Positions 1-8,082 of a stretch of DNA of 64,000 bases are shown here, piece by piece. The notes below the pieces were generated by a model. It saw nothing but the letters and a program-made list of their open reading frames with translations. It had not been told where the DNA came from and searched no databases. Position 1 is the stretch's first letter, and each line of letters opens with the position of its first letter. Made by a program: the position numbers and the translations under genes. This DNA is from Desulfallas sp. Bu1-1 (GTDB lineage: Bacteria; Bacillota; Desulfotomaculia; Desulfotomaculales; Desulfallaceae), in contig NZ_JADNRQ010000006.1 in assembly GCF_015594625.1 (NCBI RefSeq), forward strand, positions 124,001 through 188,000, given 5' to 3'.

Positions 1-2
1 AA

Positions 3-38
3 ACGCTTATTAAGAAGATAATTCTTCTTAATAAGCGT
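3..38. terminator. Perfect palindrome at window edge
   Basis: A 16-bp perfect inverted repeat (3-18 and 23-38) has a 4-base TAAT loop. It is AT-rich and lacks a clear T-run, so it may be a terminator of a gene left of the window or the end of a mobile element. Confidence 0.45.
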
Positions 39-187
39 CCTTGCCTTTTGACACACCGTTGTATCTTGATTATTATTCATTAACTTACTTTCAATATTAT
101 TATACTTGTAATTTTGTTGAAGTCAATAGTTTTTATCAACACTCTTCCCGGGCGGTATTAGGACATCACCGGCCTTGATACTGCTTC

Positions 188-475
188 GTGTCTGACCTAA
201 TTTTCATCTCAAAGGACCGGTTTTCAATTATCACGGAAACCAACATTCAAGGCCCTTCCGATCTGGTGATTGAAGTCCTCTCACCATCCACCCAAAAATA
301 TGATCGCAAGCAAAAGAGTCAATTATATTATGCCAACGGAATCAAAGAATACTGGATCGTCGATCCGGCCCTGCAACTTGTCGAGGTGTTTGTTTCAGGC
401 GAAAACGAATGGAACCGCGCCGGTGTATACGATGACAAAAGTCATAATTCCGGCCGTTACCAATTTGCGTTTTGA
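188..475 (+). pseudogene. Uma2-family (DUF820) nuclease relic
   Basis: The 95-residue frame keeps the core of the Uma2/DUF820 family, a PD-(D/E)XK-fold group common in accessory DNA. It shows SDLIFISKDR, DLVIEVLSPST, a KYDRKQK stretch and the YWIVDP block that usually precedes the end of the fold. Family members are about 190 residues. The N-terminal third is missing and no in-frame start with a ribosome site lies upstream, so the GTG at 188 is only the first usable codon. Downstream the reading frame seems to shift after the RAGVY block. I read it as a degraded gene. The family call is fairly safe from the motifs; activity is unlikely. Confidence 0.6.
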
Positions 476-676
476 GCGCGAAGGTTTGCCAACCTGTCAG
501 CTTTACCCAATGCCTGATACCAACTTGGGAGGGTGCGGCTAGCCCCCGTCCGACGAATTTATTTTTGTTTAACGTTATTATAATCTTACATGGGAAACGT
601 GGCAATGGCACATGAAAAAAATCCACGGAGATTCCGGTGACAGCCGGAGGAGGGTGCTAAATAATGATATAAAAAA

Positions 677-698
677 GCCAACTTCATATGAAGTTGGC
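677..698 (-). terminator. Intrinsic terminator of the TauE operon
   Basis: A perfect 11-bp-arm hairpin (GCCAACTTCAT/ATGAAGTTGGC) lies just after the stop of the TIGR02186-like gene. On the minus strand it is followed by TTTTTTA, as expected for Rho-independent termination of the operon transcribed from near 2967. Confidence 0.85.
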
Positions 699-714
699 CT
701 TTGATATGGGGGCA

Positions 715-1542
715 TTAATGGCTTGCGCCGGGATTAAATCCTTTCTTTTTTCCGCCGCCGAGGGCATTATCCAGATAGCTGAACAGTAAGGCAATTCCGA
801 TCCCGCAGGCCAATGCGATTAATACCGCGATAAACCCGTATGTTGGCCCGTCATATGTTGCCTCGCGGCTTAGCCATTTAACCATACCGACACTGTTCAC
901 CTGCAGCGGTGCGCTTGCAGTGCCGACCAGCTTACCTTCCTTGACGGCATAAACCGTAACGGTACACTTTTCATGGGGAATATTAGGTGGCAGCTTTACG
1001 TTGGCTTTGAACCTGGAATTGGTGACCTGCACGGCGTTTTCCTTGACGGCATATAACCCGCTTTTTTGGTAAATATTGATAAGCGAGCTGACATATCTAT
1101 CGGAGTCTTGCTTGGGCAGTTCAACCGGGCCGCTTTCCGAATGTTTATATACTTTGGCGCTGGTATAAATTTGCTTGAAGTCTCTGGAAAGACCCAATTT
1201 TTTCTGCAGTTCGCCTGGCAGCTGGTCCAGAGAATCGGAAGTAATAACCTGGTACAGTTTGGGGGCAGCGGTTACGCTAACATTTTCAACATTCATCCAG
1301 AAAAAACCCAGTCGCCCTTTTTTATTTAGCTCCAACATCGAATCATTGGGTGAGGCAACTTTGATATATACCCGGGCATGGTCGGGCACTGTTCCTAAAA
1401 TGGACAATTCCGTTCCCTGAAAATTAAATCCTATATCGACCCGGTCGGGTGAAACATTTACACTGGTATCCGCAGCCCAGGCCAGGCTGATCCATGTAAG
1501 CACAAGCACTAATGCCAGCATCAAGATTATACTTTTTTTCAT
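715..1542 (-). CDS. TIGR02186-like membrane-anchored extracytoplasmic protein
   Basis: The 275-residue protein has an N-terminal signal or anchor (about residues 5-23). A beta-rich extracytoplasmic region follows, then one C-terminal transmembrane helix (about 240-260) and a short basic Gly/Lys tail. This matches the conserved hypothetical family often coded next to TauE/SafE sulfite exporters (TIGR02186-type); the family call is from memory of that architecture and context. The start overlaps the stop of the tauE-like gene by one base, so the two are translationally coupled. It is the last gene of a three-gene operon under the sigma-54 promoter at 2979-2994. Its biochemical role is unknown; accessory function to the exporter is inferred from context only. 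Confidence 0.7.
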   Translation of the reverse strand: MKKSIILMLALVLVLTWISLAWAADTSVNVSPDRVDIGFNFQGTELSILGTVPDHARVYIKVASPNDSMLELNKKGRLGFFWMNVENVSVTAAPKLYQVITSDSLDQLPGELQKKLGLSRDFKQIYTSAKVYKHSESGPVELPKQDSDRYVSSLINIYQKSGLYAVKENAVQVTNSRFKANVKLPPNIPHEKCTVTVYAVKEGKLVGTASAPLQVNSVGMVKWLSREATYDGPTYGFIAVLIALACGIGIALLFSYLDNALGGGKKKGFNPGASH

Positions 1543-2468
1543 TAATGACCGCCTCCCATTACGATCATGGTGGAAGGGGTTACTACAAGATCGACCAGTA
1601 TTTTTACCATGACTAGAAGCACGATTAACGAAAATACCACGCGTAACTGTTCGCCCTTGAGCTTTTTGCCGAGTTTGGCGCCGAACTGGGCACCTATGGA
1701 GGAACCGATTAACAAAACTATGGCCAGTACGAGATCGACCGTATGATTTATAGCGCTCTGGGCTAGGGTGACGTTTATGGCGGTGAAGATAATGACAAAT
1801 ATACTGGTGCCAACCGCATTATGCGTGGGCATGCCGATAAGATAAATCATGACCGGAAGCATGATGAAACCGCCTCCAACGCCCATCAGCGCCGAAAGTA
1901 TGCCTATGAGAAGTCCAAGGACGAAAAGCGCCAGCACGGAGCTCTCGATGCCGGAAACCTCAAAATACATTCGCATGGGTAGTTTATTCATAAAGCGCGT
2001 TACGGCGGAGGTCTTTTTGATTTTATGTGCGCCGGCTTCTTTTGTTTTCAGCTTTTTCAAAGCGGTGATGCTTTCAATAAACATAAATGTGCCCACCAAA
2101 AACAGCATCACCACGTAAGCCAACTTTAACACGAAATCAAAATTTCCAAGGGATCGGAGCATTTTAACCAGGACAGTGCCTATACTACCGCCGACCAGCC
2201 CGCCTACCAGGATAATAAAGCCCAGTTTAAAATCCACATTTTTTTGCCTGCTATGGGCCAGGGTTCCCGAAGCGGATGCCGCTACAATCTGGTTTGTGTC
2301 GCTCGCCACAGCTATAGCCGGTGGAACACCCAACATCATCAACAAGGGGGTCATCAAAAACCCACCGCCTACGCCAAACAAGCCTGAAAGGAGTCCAACA
2401 GCGCCACCCAGTCCGAGGATCGTAAAAACAGAGATGGGCATTCTGGCTATGGGGAAAAAAATGTCCAT
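1542..2468 (-). CDS. TauE/SafE-family sulfite/organosulfur exporter
   Basis: This 308-residue polytopic membrane protein has two related halves. Each carries the family's glycine-rich signature (GVGGGFLMTPLLMMLG near residue 28 and GVGGGFIMLPVMIYLIG in the second half). Hydrophobic segments suggest about eight transmembrane helices. TauE/SafE proteins export sulfite, sulfoacetate or related anions across the cytoplasmic membrane; the ion handled here cannot be read from sequence. GGAGGG precedes the ATG. It is the middle gene of the operon 2867-715, between a small two-helix membrane protein and the TIGR02186-like protein, and lies directly downstream of the histidine kinase/NtrC-type regulator. 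A -24/-12 promoter makes regulation by that regulator likely. Confidence 0.88.
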   Translation of the reverse strand: MDIFFPIARMPISVFTILGLGGAVGLLSGLFGVGGGFLMTPLLMMLGVPPAIAVASDTNQIVAASASGTLAHSRQKNVDFKLGFIILVGGLVGGSIGTVLVKMLRSLGNFDFVLKLAYVVMLFLVGTFMFIESITALKKLKTKEAGAHKIKKTSAVTRFMNKLPMRMYFEVSGIESSVLALFVLGLLIGILSALMGVGGGFIMLPVMIYLIGMPTHNAVGTSIFVIIFTAINVTLAQSAINHTVDLVLAIVLLIGSSIGAQFGAKLGKKLKGEQLRVVFSLIVLLVMVKILVDLVVTPSTMIVMGGGH

Positions 2469-2480
2469 ATTGATCCCTCC

Positions 2481-2867
2481 CTATTGCAATCTGGCCACGT
2501 AGTTACGTCTTGGCTCGGGCTCCTTTTCGATAAGTATTTTGGTGTAGTACTTGATGATCAGGTTGTAAACGGTAGTTCCGAAAATCATTATGATCAGCAG
2601 CAGGGCCGTGATGCCCCATGTAAAATTTTTAACCTGGGCATCTTCTTGGGTATAAACTTTACCCTCAGCGTCTTTCCAGGCATAGATCTCCTTGGTATCT
2701 GGGTTTTGCTTTACAATTACGTGCTTGGACGGATTGTAATAGTGTGGAAAAATTTCTGATTTAAGTAAGTTAAGTCCCAGCCAGAAAAGTAAAATGGAAA
2801 AAACAAATATCCCGCAACTCAATGCTAAACTGAATTTATTTAATTTTTCTTTGGATATTTCCGTCAT
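2481..2867 (-). CDS. Small two-helix membrane protein, unknown function
   Basis: This 128-residue protein is the first gene of the TauE operon. Two hydrophobic segments (about residues 12-33 and 86-108) flank a hydrophilic, probably extracytoplasmic, domain of about 50 residues rich in Lys, Asp and Tyr. I do not recognise the family. It ends 12 bases before the tauE-like start, and its own start lies about 100 bases downstream of the predicted sigma-54 transcription start. Co-transcription with the exporter suggests a subunit or accessory role, which is inference. Confidence 0.7.
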   Translation of the reverse strand: MTEISKEKLNKFSLALSCGIFVFSILLFWLGLNLLKSEIFPHYYNPSKHVIVKQNPDTKEIYAWKDAEGKVYTQEDAQVKNFTWGITALLLIIMIFGTTVYNLIIKYYTKILIEKEPEPRRNYVARLQ

Positions 2868-2978
2868 TTTTATTCCCCCTGTTCATTTTTTTGCAAGATA
2901 AGATAATCGGTTAATCCCACCCCCTAAAAGGTTTGTGAAAGTGAAAATGTTAATTAATATATTTTGAATAAAGTAATG

Positions 2979-2994
2979 AGCAAAAAAAATGCCA
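2979..2994 (-). promoter_or_regulatory. Sigma-54 (-24/-12) promoter of the TauE operon
   Basis: On the minus strand the sequence is TGGCATTTTTTTTGCT, matching TGGCAY-N5-TTGCW with exactly ten bases between the invariant GG and GC. It lies 112 bases upstream of the first gene. A paired operator lies 93-145 bases further upstream. Confidence 0.85.
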
Positions 2995-3086
2995 GCCCCG
3001 GGTTTAAAAATATTACCCCGTAAGTACTGGTTTTACACACAAAAAGCAGTCTGCTTGTAGATTAAATTCCCGTCTGTTATTATTTT

Positions 3087-3124
3087 GGGCAAAATTATCC
3101 CCTATGAATGGGCAAATATTGCCC
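3087..3124. promoter_or_regulatory. Paired upstream activator sites (NtrC-type)
   Basis: Two dyads, GGGCAAAATTATCCC (3087-3101) and GGGCAAATATTGCCC (3110-3124), have centres 23 bp apart. They lie roughly 90-130 bp upstream of the -24 element and end against the stop codon of the regulator gene. The same dyad pair with 22-bp spacing recurs at 6385-6421. This is the spacing expected for two dimers of a sigma-54 activator bound on one DNA face. Confidence 0.75.
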
Positions 3125-4501
3125 TCATAATAAATTATATTCTTTCATTTTGGCGTATAATGACCTGCGATTTAAGCCCAGTGCTTTGGCCGTTTCCTGC
3201 CGGTTCCACTGGTTGTCGTTTAACGCTTTTAAAATAACCTGTTTTTCTACATCGGCGACTATTTCTTTTAAGGTCCTACCATTATTAACAATTATGGAGG
3301 TATTGGCATTGCCGTTGCCGAGCACAAGGTCACCATTACCCGACAATGGCAGGTCCTCCAGGAGGATCGCCGGGCCACGGCTCATTACAACAGCCTGTTC
3401 GCAAACGTTTTTTAATTCCCGCACGTTTCCAGGCCAGTTGTAATTTTTTAATACCGCCATTGCCTCTTTGGAGATGCCGGAAATATCTTTATTATACTTG
3501 CGGGCTGATTTACTCAAATAATAATTAAGCAACAAAGGTATATCTTCTTTTCTTTCCCGCAAGGGGGGGAGTTTTATGTTTACCACATTAACCCTGTAAT
3601 AAAGGTCTTCGCGAAAATTTCCCTCCTCCACCATCTGCTTGAGATTCCTATTGGTGGCGGCTAGAATGCGAACGTCTACCTTGATGCATTTGGTGCCGCC
3701 AACCCGTTCAAATTCTTTCTCCTGCAGCACGCGTAGCAATTTAACCTGGGTATGCGGGGACAATTCACCTATTTCATCTAGAAAAACAGTTCCGTTGTGA
3801 GCCAGTTCAAATTTACCCGGCTTTTGGTAGATAGCTCCGGTAAAAGCGCCCCTTTCATGTCCAAAAAGTTCGCTTTCCATTAAATGTTCCGGTATGCTGC
3901 CACAATTGATTTTAATAAAGGGCCGGTTGCGGCGCCTGCTATTGTTGTGGATGGCTCGCGCCACCACTTCCTTGCCCGTACCGCTTTCCCCTTGAATCAA
4001 CACGGTAATATCACTATCCGCCACCTTGCCGATGACTTTAAATATATCCTGCATATGCCTGGATTGCCCGATGAGGTTATCCACTGAATCAGCTTCATGG
4101 TCAAGTTCCTCTCTCAAAGTGGCAACTTCGGAAACCAGTTGCTGCATTTTCACCGCTTTTTGCACGGTAATCAGCAACTCATCCAGGTTCAAAGGTTTGT
4201 TGAGATAGTCGTGGGCGCCTTGTTTCATAGCCTGAATGGCGATTTCCGTGGTGCCGAAAGCGGTCATTAATATTACCGGTACGTGGATGCCCATGTTTTT
4301 AAATTCTTCAATCAACTGAATTCCATCCGCGTCTGGCAGCCTGATGTCCAGTAGTATCGTATCGGGAGTTTTGGATTCCAGAATTTCAATCGCATCTTTG
4401 GCATTATAGGCCAGCCAGGTTTCAAAACCGGCATCTTCCAAAACGTCTCGCAGCAATTCGCACACGCCTTCTTCATCATCAACTATGAGCACTGTTGACA
4501 T
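3125..4501 (-). CDS. NtrC/AtoC-type sigma-54 response regulator
   Basis: The product (458 residues from the ATG at 4501) has a receiver domain (starting STVLIVDDEEG, with the phospho-acceptor Asp in DTILLDIRLPD). It is followed by an AAA+ sigma-54 interaction domain with Walker A GESGTGKE, the GAFTGA loop that contacts sigma-54, and FLDEIGEL. A C-terminal Fis-type helix-turn-helix reads NRQETAKALGLNRRSLYAKM. An upstream in-frame start at 4606 exists. The ATG at 4501 is preferred because AGGGGTG sits six bases before it and the receiver fold begins there. It overlaps the kinase stop by 23 bases, so the pair is coupled. It probably binds the dyads at 3087-3124 and 6385-6421 and activates the promoters at 2979-2994 and 6482-6497. 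Confidence 0.92.
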   Translation of the reverse strand: MSTVLIVDDEEGVCELLRDVLEDAGFETWLAYNAKDAIEILESKTPDTILLDIRLPDADGIQLIEEFKNMGIHVPVILMTAFGTTEIAIQAMKQGAHDYLNKPLNLDELLITVQKAVKMQQLVSEVATLREELDHEADSVDNLIGQSRHMQDIFKVIGKVADSDITVLIQGESGTGKEVVARAIHNNSRRRNRPFIKINCGSIPEHLMESELFGHERGAFTGAIYQKPGKFELAHNGTVFLDEIGELSPHTQVKLLRVLQEKEFERVGGTKCIKVDVRILAATNRNLKQMVEEGNFREDLYYRVNVVNIKLPPLRERKEDIPLLLNYYLSKSARKYNKDISGISKEAMAVLKNYNWPGNVRELKNVCEQAVVMSRGPAILLEDLPLSGNGDLVLGNGNANTSIIVNNGRTLKEIVADVEKQVILKALNDNQWNRQETAKALGLNRRSLYAKMKEYNLL

Positions 4502-6323
4502 TGTCATCACCCCTGTTGAATTGTGGTAGGAAGAGTTTAAATGTTGTTCCTTGATTGACTTTGCTTTCAACTTGAATAGATCCGTTGTGCGCCTGGATGA
4601 TTTCATGGGCTATTGATAGCCCCAATCCCGTTCCTTTGGATTTGGTTGTAAAAAAAGGTTCAAATATATGGGGAATAACATCTTCGGGAATACCGCAACC
4701 ATTATCTTTTACAGCCACAACTAGCATCCCTTTTTCGATATCATGCCAGGTTGAAATCTCCATTTTGCCCTTTCCTTCCATAACCTGGTAGGCGTTGTAT
4801 AAGATATTTGAAAGCACCTGTTCAATCTGATGCGAGTCAATAACAGCAAGGGGCAAGTTTTCTTCGAGATTGCAGGTTATTTCAATGTCGCCACCGTGTG
4901 CATCGGTAAAAAATTGCACCAGCCTGTTGATCAAAGAATTAAGATCGCACGCTTTCAATATCGCCTTTGAAGGCCGGGCAAATTCCAATAGCTGGTCGGT
5001 CAGTGAAGCGAGGCGGCTTAATTCCCGGTTTACTATATTTAATGACTTGGTGGTAGGAACGTGGCCCCTATTCCAAAACTGGATATACCCCGTTATTGAT
5101 GTTAACGGGCTTCTAATTTCATGGGCCACGCCGGCAACCAGTTTCCCCAGTGCGGCCAGTTTTTCCTGCCTGTTTACGCTTTCCTGTAAGCGCACCATCT
5201 CGGTAATATCCCTGAAATGCAACAGTGCTCCGACCAATTCCTGCCTGACGTTGATCATTAATGAGGTGCTGATCAGTAGATGCCTTGACACGTCCGGTGA
5301 AGGTTTATAAATAACATCCACATCCTTTACCGGTTTGTCGTTAAGAGTGTTTATAAGATAATGAGTAAAGGGGGTGTCTTTACTTAAGATTTCGTTTATT
5401 TTTTTGCCGAGACACGAACTGTCAAGATTTAGCATTCGGCTGGCCGCCATGTTAAAACTGATGACCCGTTCATCTATATCTATGGTTATTATCCCGTCAT
5501 CGATGCTGGTTAGAATCAGGTTATTATAGTTCTCCACATCAATCAACTTTTTAAACATATCGTTTATGGCGTCGGTGATCTGTCCTAGCTCGCCCGTCGC
5601 CTTGGGTAGCATATAGGTAGGATCATTACCCATGATGTTTAATCCCTTTTTAATATCGTTAACGTTCCTGGCAAATTTGTTTATTAAACTGAACGCTCCG
5701 CCAAAACCTAAAACGATGCCGATAACAATGATTCCGTAAACAACCTGCTGTATTTCATCAACTTTCATGTAAATTTTCTTAATGTTTTCATTGGCCCAGA
5801 CAGCACCGATAATTTTTCCATCCCTAACCAACGGTCGGTATGTTTCCAACTGCCCGTTTTCAGCCTGCCCCAAAATTTCAAATACCGTTTTTTTACTTTC
5901 CAAGGCATCATCAAAATTGCGCTTTCTGCGTGCGGAAAAGTTCTCATGTAAATGCTGGTTATTGCCGTCCAATATTACATCAAAATCACTGGAATAAAAG
6001 CCTATATCCAATCCGGGATACTTCTGCCTGGCTTTATCCACAATAGGTTTCAGGGCTTGGTTAAGCGCCTTTTCCTGGTCACGCCTGGGCAGTTCCTGCA
6101 CGTTTAACCCGGTAAGAATAGTTGCAAAAGATCCGTTCAGATTGTTATCCAGGTAATCCATTGCTTCTTCCAGTACTTTTCGATGATTTTTAATCATGCC
6201 CAGCTCGGTGGCATGGACCATGTGGAAAAGGTAAATTGAAAGCGCTATGGGAATCATTAGTAATATGGCTATTAAAATAAGCAGTTGGTTGATAAAGCCC
6301 TCGTATTTGATTTTAAGTTTCAT
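4479..6323 (-). CDS. Membrane sensor histidine kinase (AtoS-like)
   Basis: This 614-residue kinase starts with a transmembrane helix (about 12-34). An extracytoplasmic sensing region of roughly 150 residues, a second helix (about 190-212) and a HAMP-like segment follow, then a PAS domain (about 265-370). The HisKA domain has the H-box VAHEIRSPLT (His401). The ATPase domain has an N box (SNILYNAYQVM), G1 DNGCGIPE, F box FEPFFTTK and G2 GTGLGLSIA. All catalytic motifs are intact. It is the first gene of the kinase-regulator pair. An extensive palindrome (6381-6425) sits upstream of its start and may give autoregulation. The signal sensed is unknown; a sulfur oxyanion or an energy or redox state would fit the exporter and CBS targets, but that is inference. 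Confidence 0.92.
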   Translation of the reverse strand: MKLKIKYEGFINQLLILIAILLMIPIALSIYLFHMVHATELGMIKNHRKVLEEAMDYLDNNLNGSFATILTGLNVQELPRRDQEKALNQALKPIVDKARQKYPGLDIGFYSSDFDVILDGNNQHLHENFSARRKRNFDDALESKKTVFEILGQAENGQLETYRPLVRDGKIIGAVWANENIKKIYMKVDEIQQVVYGIIVIGIVLGFGGAFSLINKFARNVNDIKKGLNIMGNDPTYMLPKATGELGQITDAINDMFKKLIDVENYNNLILTSIDDGIITIDIDERVISFNMAASRMLNLDSSCLGKKINEILSKDTPFTHYLINTLNDKPVKDVDVIYKPSPDVSRHLLISTSLMINVRQELVGALLHFRDITEMVRLQESVNRQEKLAALGKLVAGVAHEIRSPLTSITGYIQFWNRGHVPTTKSLNIVNRELSRLASLTDQLLEFARPSKAILKACDLNSLINRLVQFFTDAHGGDIEITCNLEENLPLAVIDSHQIEQVLSNILYNAYQVMEGKGKMEISTWHDIEKGMLVVAVKDNGCGIPEDVIPHIFEPFFTTKSKGTGLGLSIAHEIIQAHNGSIQVESKVNQGTTFKLFLPQFNRGDDNVNSAHS

Positions 6324-6358
6324 TGTCCAATTACCCCTTTTATGAATGCCGGTAATTT

Positions 6359-6364
6359 ATTATA
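6359..6364 (-). promoter_or_regulatory. Possible -10 box of the kinase gene
   Basis: TATAAT on the minus strand lies 36 bases upstream of the kinase ATG. The expected -35 area falls inside the large palindrome 6381-6425 and has no good consensus, which fits a promoter controlled by a protein bound there. Confidence 0.35.
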
Positions 6365-6380
6365 ACATTTTGCAAGTTAC

Positions 6381-6425
6381 TTGTGGGATATTTTTGCCCG
6401 TTTTATGGGCAAAAATATCCCACAA
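6381..6425. promoter_or_regulatory. Large palindromic operator pair between kinase and CBS genes
   Basis: A perfect 19-bp inverted repeat (TTGTGGGATATTTTTGCCC at 6381-6399 and its complement at 6407-6425) has a 7-bp centre. Each arm holds a GGGCAAAAATATCCC core like those at 3087-3124, with centres 22 bp apart. It lies 57-101 bp upstream of the sigma-54 promoter at 6482 and overlaps the likely kinase promoter. Lacking a T-run on either side, it is better read as protein-binding DNA than as a terminator. Confidence 0.75.
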
Positions 6426-6481
6426 AAAAGACCGGGGTCTTGAGACCTTTTTTATTTATTAGCGCAAGCCATAAGCAGCGC

Positions 6482-6497
6482 TGGCATTTATTTTGCT
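6482..6497 (+). promoter_or_regulatory. Sigma-54 (-24/-12) promoter of the CBS-domain genes
   Basis: TGGCATTTATTTTGCT has GG and GC separated by ten bases and differs from the TauE operon promoter at a single position. It lies 88 bases before the first CBS gene and downstream of the palindromic operators. Confidence 0.85.
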
Positions 6498-6584
6498 CTG
6501 TTATTTAATTAAAGATCAGGCCGGTAAAATCTATACCCGTTGAATGCTCCTGAGGTAACAATTTAGCGGGCGGGTGCAAATTTT

Positions 6585-7055
6585 ATGACAATAACTGCAA
6601 CGGGGGTAATGATCCCGATAGAAGAATATCCGGCGATTTCGGAAGAGGTTTTTCTTGACAGGGCCGCACATATGCTTATTGAAAATTACCGGGATAAGGG
6701 CGGCACCTGGTTGGGTTACGAATCATTGTTGGTTACAAATAAAGATGGCGAAATCGTAGGATTTCTTTCTTTGCGTTCCTTTTTAAAAGCAATTGGGTTA
6801 TGTGATCCGGGTAATGACAATTGGTTTTTGGACTTGGTTTTTTCCAGAAGAAGGATTAGTAATTCCACCTGGCGGGTTAAAAATTTCATGTGTCCGTTGG
6901 ACGGAAGAACCGTAAGGGTAAACGATAACTTGGATCAAGTTATCCGGATCATGATGAAAAACCAGGTTGACTCGGTTATGGTGGTTGATGGGGATAAGGC
7001 CGTCGGAGTGATCAGGGTTATTGATCTCCTGTGGTTCATGGAGGAATTACTGTAG
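6585..7055 (+). CDS. CBS-domain protein (first of tandem pair)
   Basis: The 156-residue protein consists only of CBS-type sequence. A divergent first half (WLGYESLLVTNKDGEIVGFLSLRSFLKAIGL) is followed by a clear CBS repeat (VRVNDNLDQVIRIMMKNQVDSVMVVDGDKAVGVIRVIDLLWFMEEL). CBS pairs bind adenosyl ligands such as AMP, ATP or S-adenosylmethionine and regulate partner proteins. No catalytic domain is attached. It precedes a related gene by 12-18 bases. The ribosome site is weak, and the start at 6585 is chosen because nothing upstream fits. The sigma-54 promoter at 6482 places it in the regulon of the neighbouring two-component system. The ligand and partner are unknown. Confidence 0.8.
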   Translation: MTITATGVMIPIEEYPAISEEVFLDRAAHMLIENYRDKGGTWLGYESLLVTNKDGEIVGFLSLRSFLKAIGLCDPGNDNWFLDLVFSRRRISNSTWRVKNFMCPLDGRTVRVNDNLDQVIRIMMKNQVDSVMVVDGDKAVGVIRVIDLLWFMEELL

Positions 7056-7073
7056 TTTTGTGGAGGTATGACT

Positions 7074-7649
7074 ATGATAATGAAAACTCAAACTGCAGGC
7101 GCATACATGGTACCGCTGGGGGAATACCTGACCGTTAATGAAAATGAAACAATAAACAATGCCCTGAGGATGATTAAGGATTCCCTGCATAAAAAAGACA
7201 ACGGAGGCGCCTGGCTAGGACCCCGTTTAGTAATTGTGCTAAAGGACGGTATGAAGCCCACAGGAATGTTAACTTTAAAAAGCATACTTAAAGCGGCTGG
7301 TTTGAGGATGTTGACGGGAGATGTGTTTTTCAAGGCCGAATCCTTTAGCTGGTATTATCTTAACAGTATGTTTGCCGGCAGCGGGGTTCCCGTTCGGGAA
7401 GTGATGCGCTCGCTGGGAATGCCGTCCGTTGAATATAGTACAACCATCTATCAGGCTGCACGCATTTTCGTTCGTTATGGCGTCAACCATTTGCCGGTAA
7501 CGGACGGGCAAAAGATCATCGGCATATTAAATTCAAGAGATTTATTTTACGGTTATTACGAGCTTACCCGCTTTATGTTGGACCGGGAAGCCATTTTAAA
7601 CAGAGCTTCGGATCCAACTAAAGTTGCGAATGGTTATGCTGCTTTATAA
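7074..7649 (+). CDS. CBS-domain protein (second of tandem pair)
   Basis: This paralogue of the preceding gene (192 residues from the ATG at 7074) shares the GGAWLGPRLVIVLKDGMKPTGMLTLKSILKAAGL layout. It ends in a good CBS repeat (TIYQAARIFVRYGVNHLPVTDGQKIIGILNSRDLFYGYYEL). An ATG at 7068 is only one base from the GGAGG; the ATG at 7074 has seven-base spacing and is preferred. Two single-gene CBS proteins in tandem could form a hetero-oligomer. Co-regulation with the TauE exporter through the shared sigma-54 sites is inferred. A terminator follows at once. Confidence 0.8.
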   Translation: MIMKTQTAGAYMVPLGEYLTVNENETINNALRMIKDSLHKKDNGGAWLGPRLVIVLKDGMKPTGMLTLKSILKAAGLRMLTGDVFFKAESFSWYYLNSMFAGSGVPVREVMRSLGMPSVEYSTTIYQAARIFVRYGVNHLPVTDGQKIIGILNSRDLFYGYYELTRFMLDREAILNRASDPTKVANGYAAL

Positions 7650-7651
7650 AA

Positions 7652-7690
7652 CCCGGTATGTCGATAATTGGCACACCGGGCTTTTGTTTT
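7652..7690 (+). terminator. Terminator after the CBS genes
   Basis: An imperfect 11-bp stem (CCCGGTATGTC with GGCACACCGGG) is followed by CTTTTGTTTT. Its loop region, GTCGATAATTG, closely resembles that of the terminator at 8083-8120. Confidence 0.75.
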
Positions 7691-7700
7691 ACTTTGCCCT

Positions 7701-7855
7701 CTTTTGGTAGGGACATGAAGCGGTCGCCGGTGCGCCCGCTGCGGTAACAGGCGGTGCAGAAGCTGGGAATGTAGCCCGAAAGGCAGACGCTGCGCAGCAT
7801 TTCAACGGGGCTCCGGTGGTCTTCAACCTGGAATTGGGGTGCTTCGTCACCAGTG
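7701..7855 (-). pseudogene. 155-bp ectopic fragment of hydG
   Basis: This stretch matches 18948-19102 inside the intact hydG at about 95% by eye (one base indel and six to seven substitutions). It has the same orientation. It encodes the piece of HydG from QFQVEDHRSP to DRFMSL and keeps the first two cysteines (CTAC) of the C-terminal CX2CX22C cluster motif, but loses the third. A 109-residue frame through it (7618-7947) has no ribosome site and is not credible as a gene. It lies between two look-alike terminators. Confidence 0.85.
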
Positions 7856-7947
7856 CTCGCGGCCGGCGAAAAAGGGGAAAGCGTTTTATAAACAGTATGC
7901 ATGGAGAACAATAAAAGTATATTGTTATAAAATAATAATATAATCAC

Positions 7948-7975
7948 TTGACATATTATTGCTACAGAATATATA
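7948..7975 (+). promoter_or_regulatory. Possible sigma-A promoter upstream of the glycyl radical operon
   Basis: TTGACA (7948-7953), a 16-bp spacer and TATATA (7970-7975). A short dyad, TATACT-AA-AGTATA, lies just downstream. Transcription from here would run about 140 bases to the terminator at 8083-8120 before reaching the gene at 8256. Confidence 0.5.
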
Positions 7976-8082
7976 TTTATACTAAAGTATATATGAAATA
8001 AAGATTCGTTTAATGGGGATAAGTTTTATCTGGGAAACCTACTGACATTGAGCTTTAAACTTGGTGTCTTTAAAATAGGTTA

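Noticed and set aside
7618-7947. 109-codon minus-strand frame containing HydG-like sequence
   Set aside because: Only the 155-bp hydG fragment is meaningful; the frame's ends are random and overlap a terminator.
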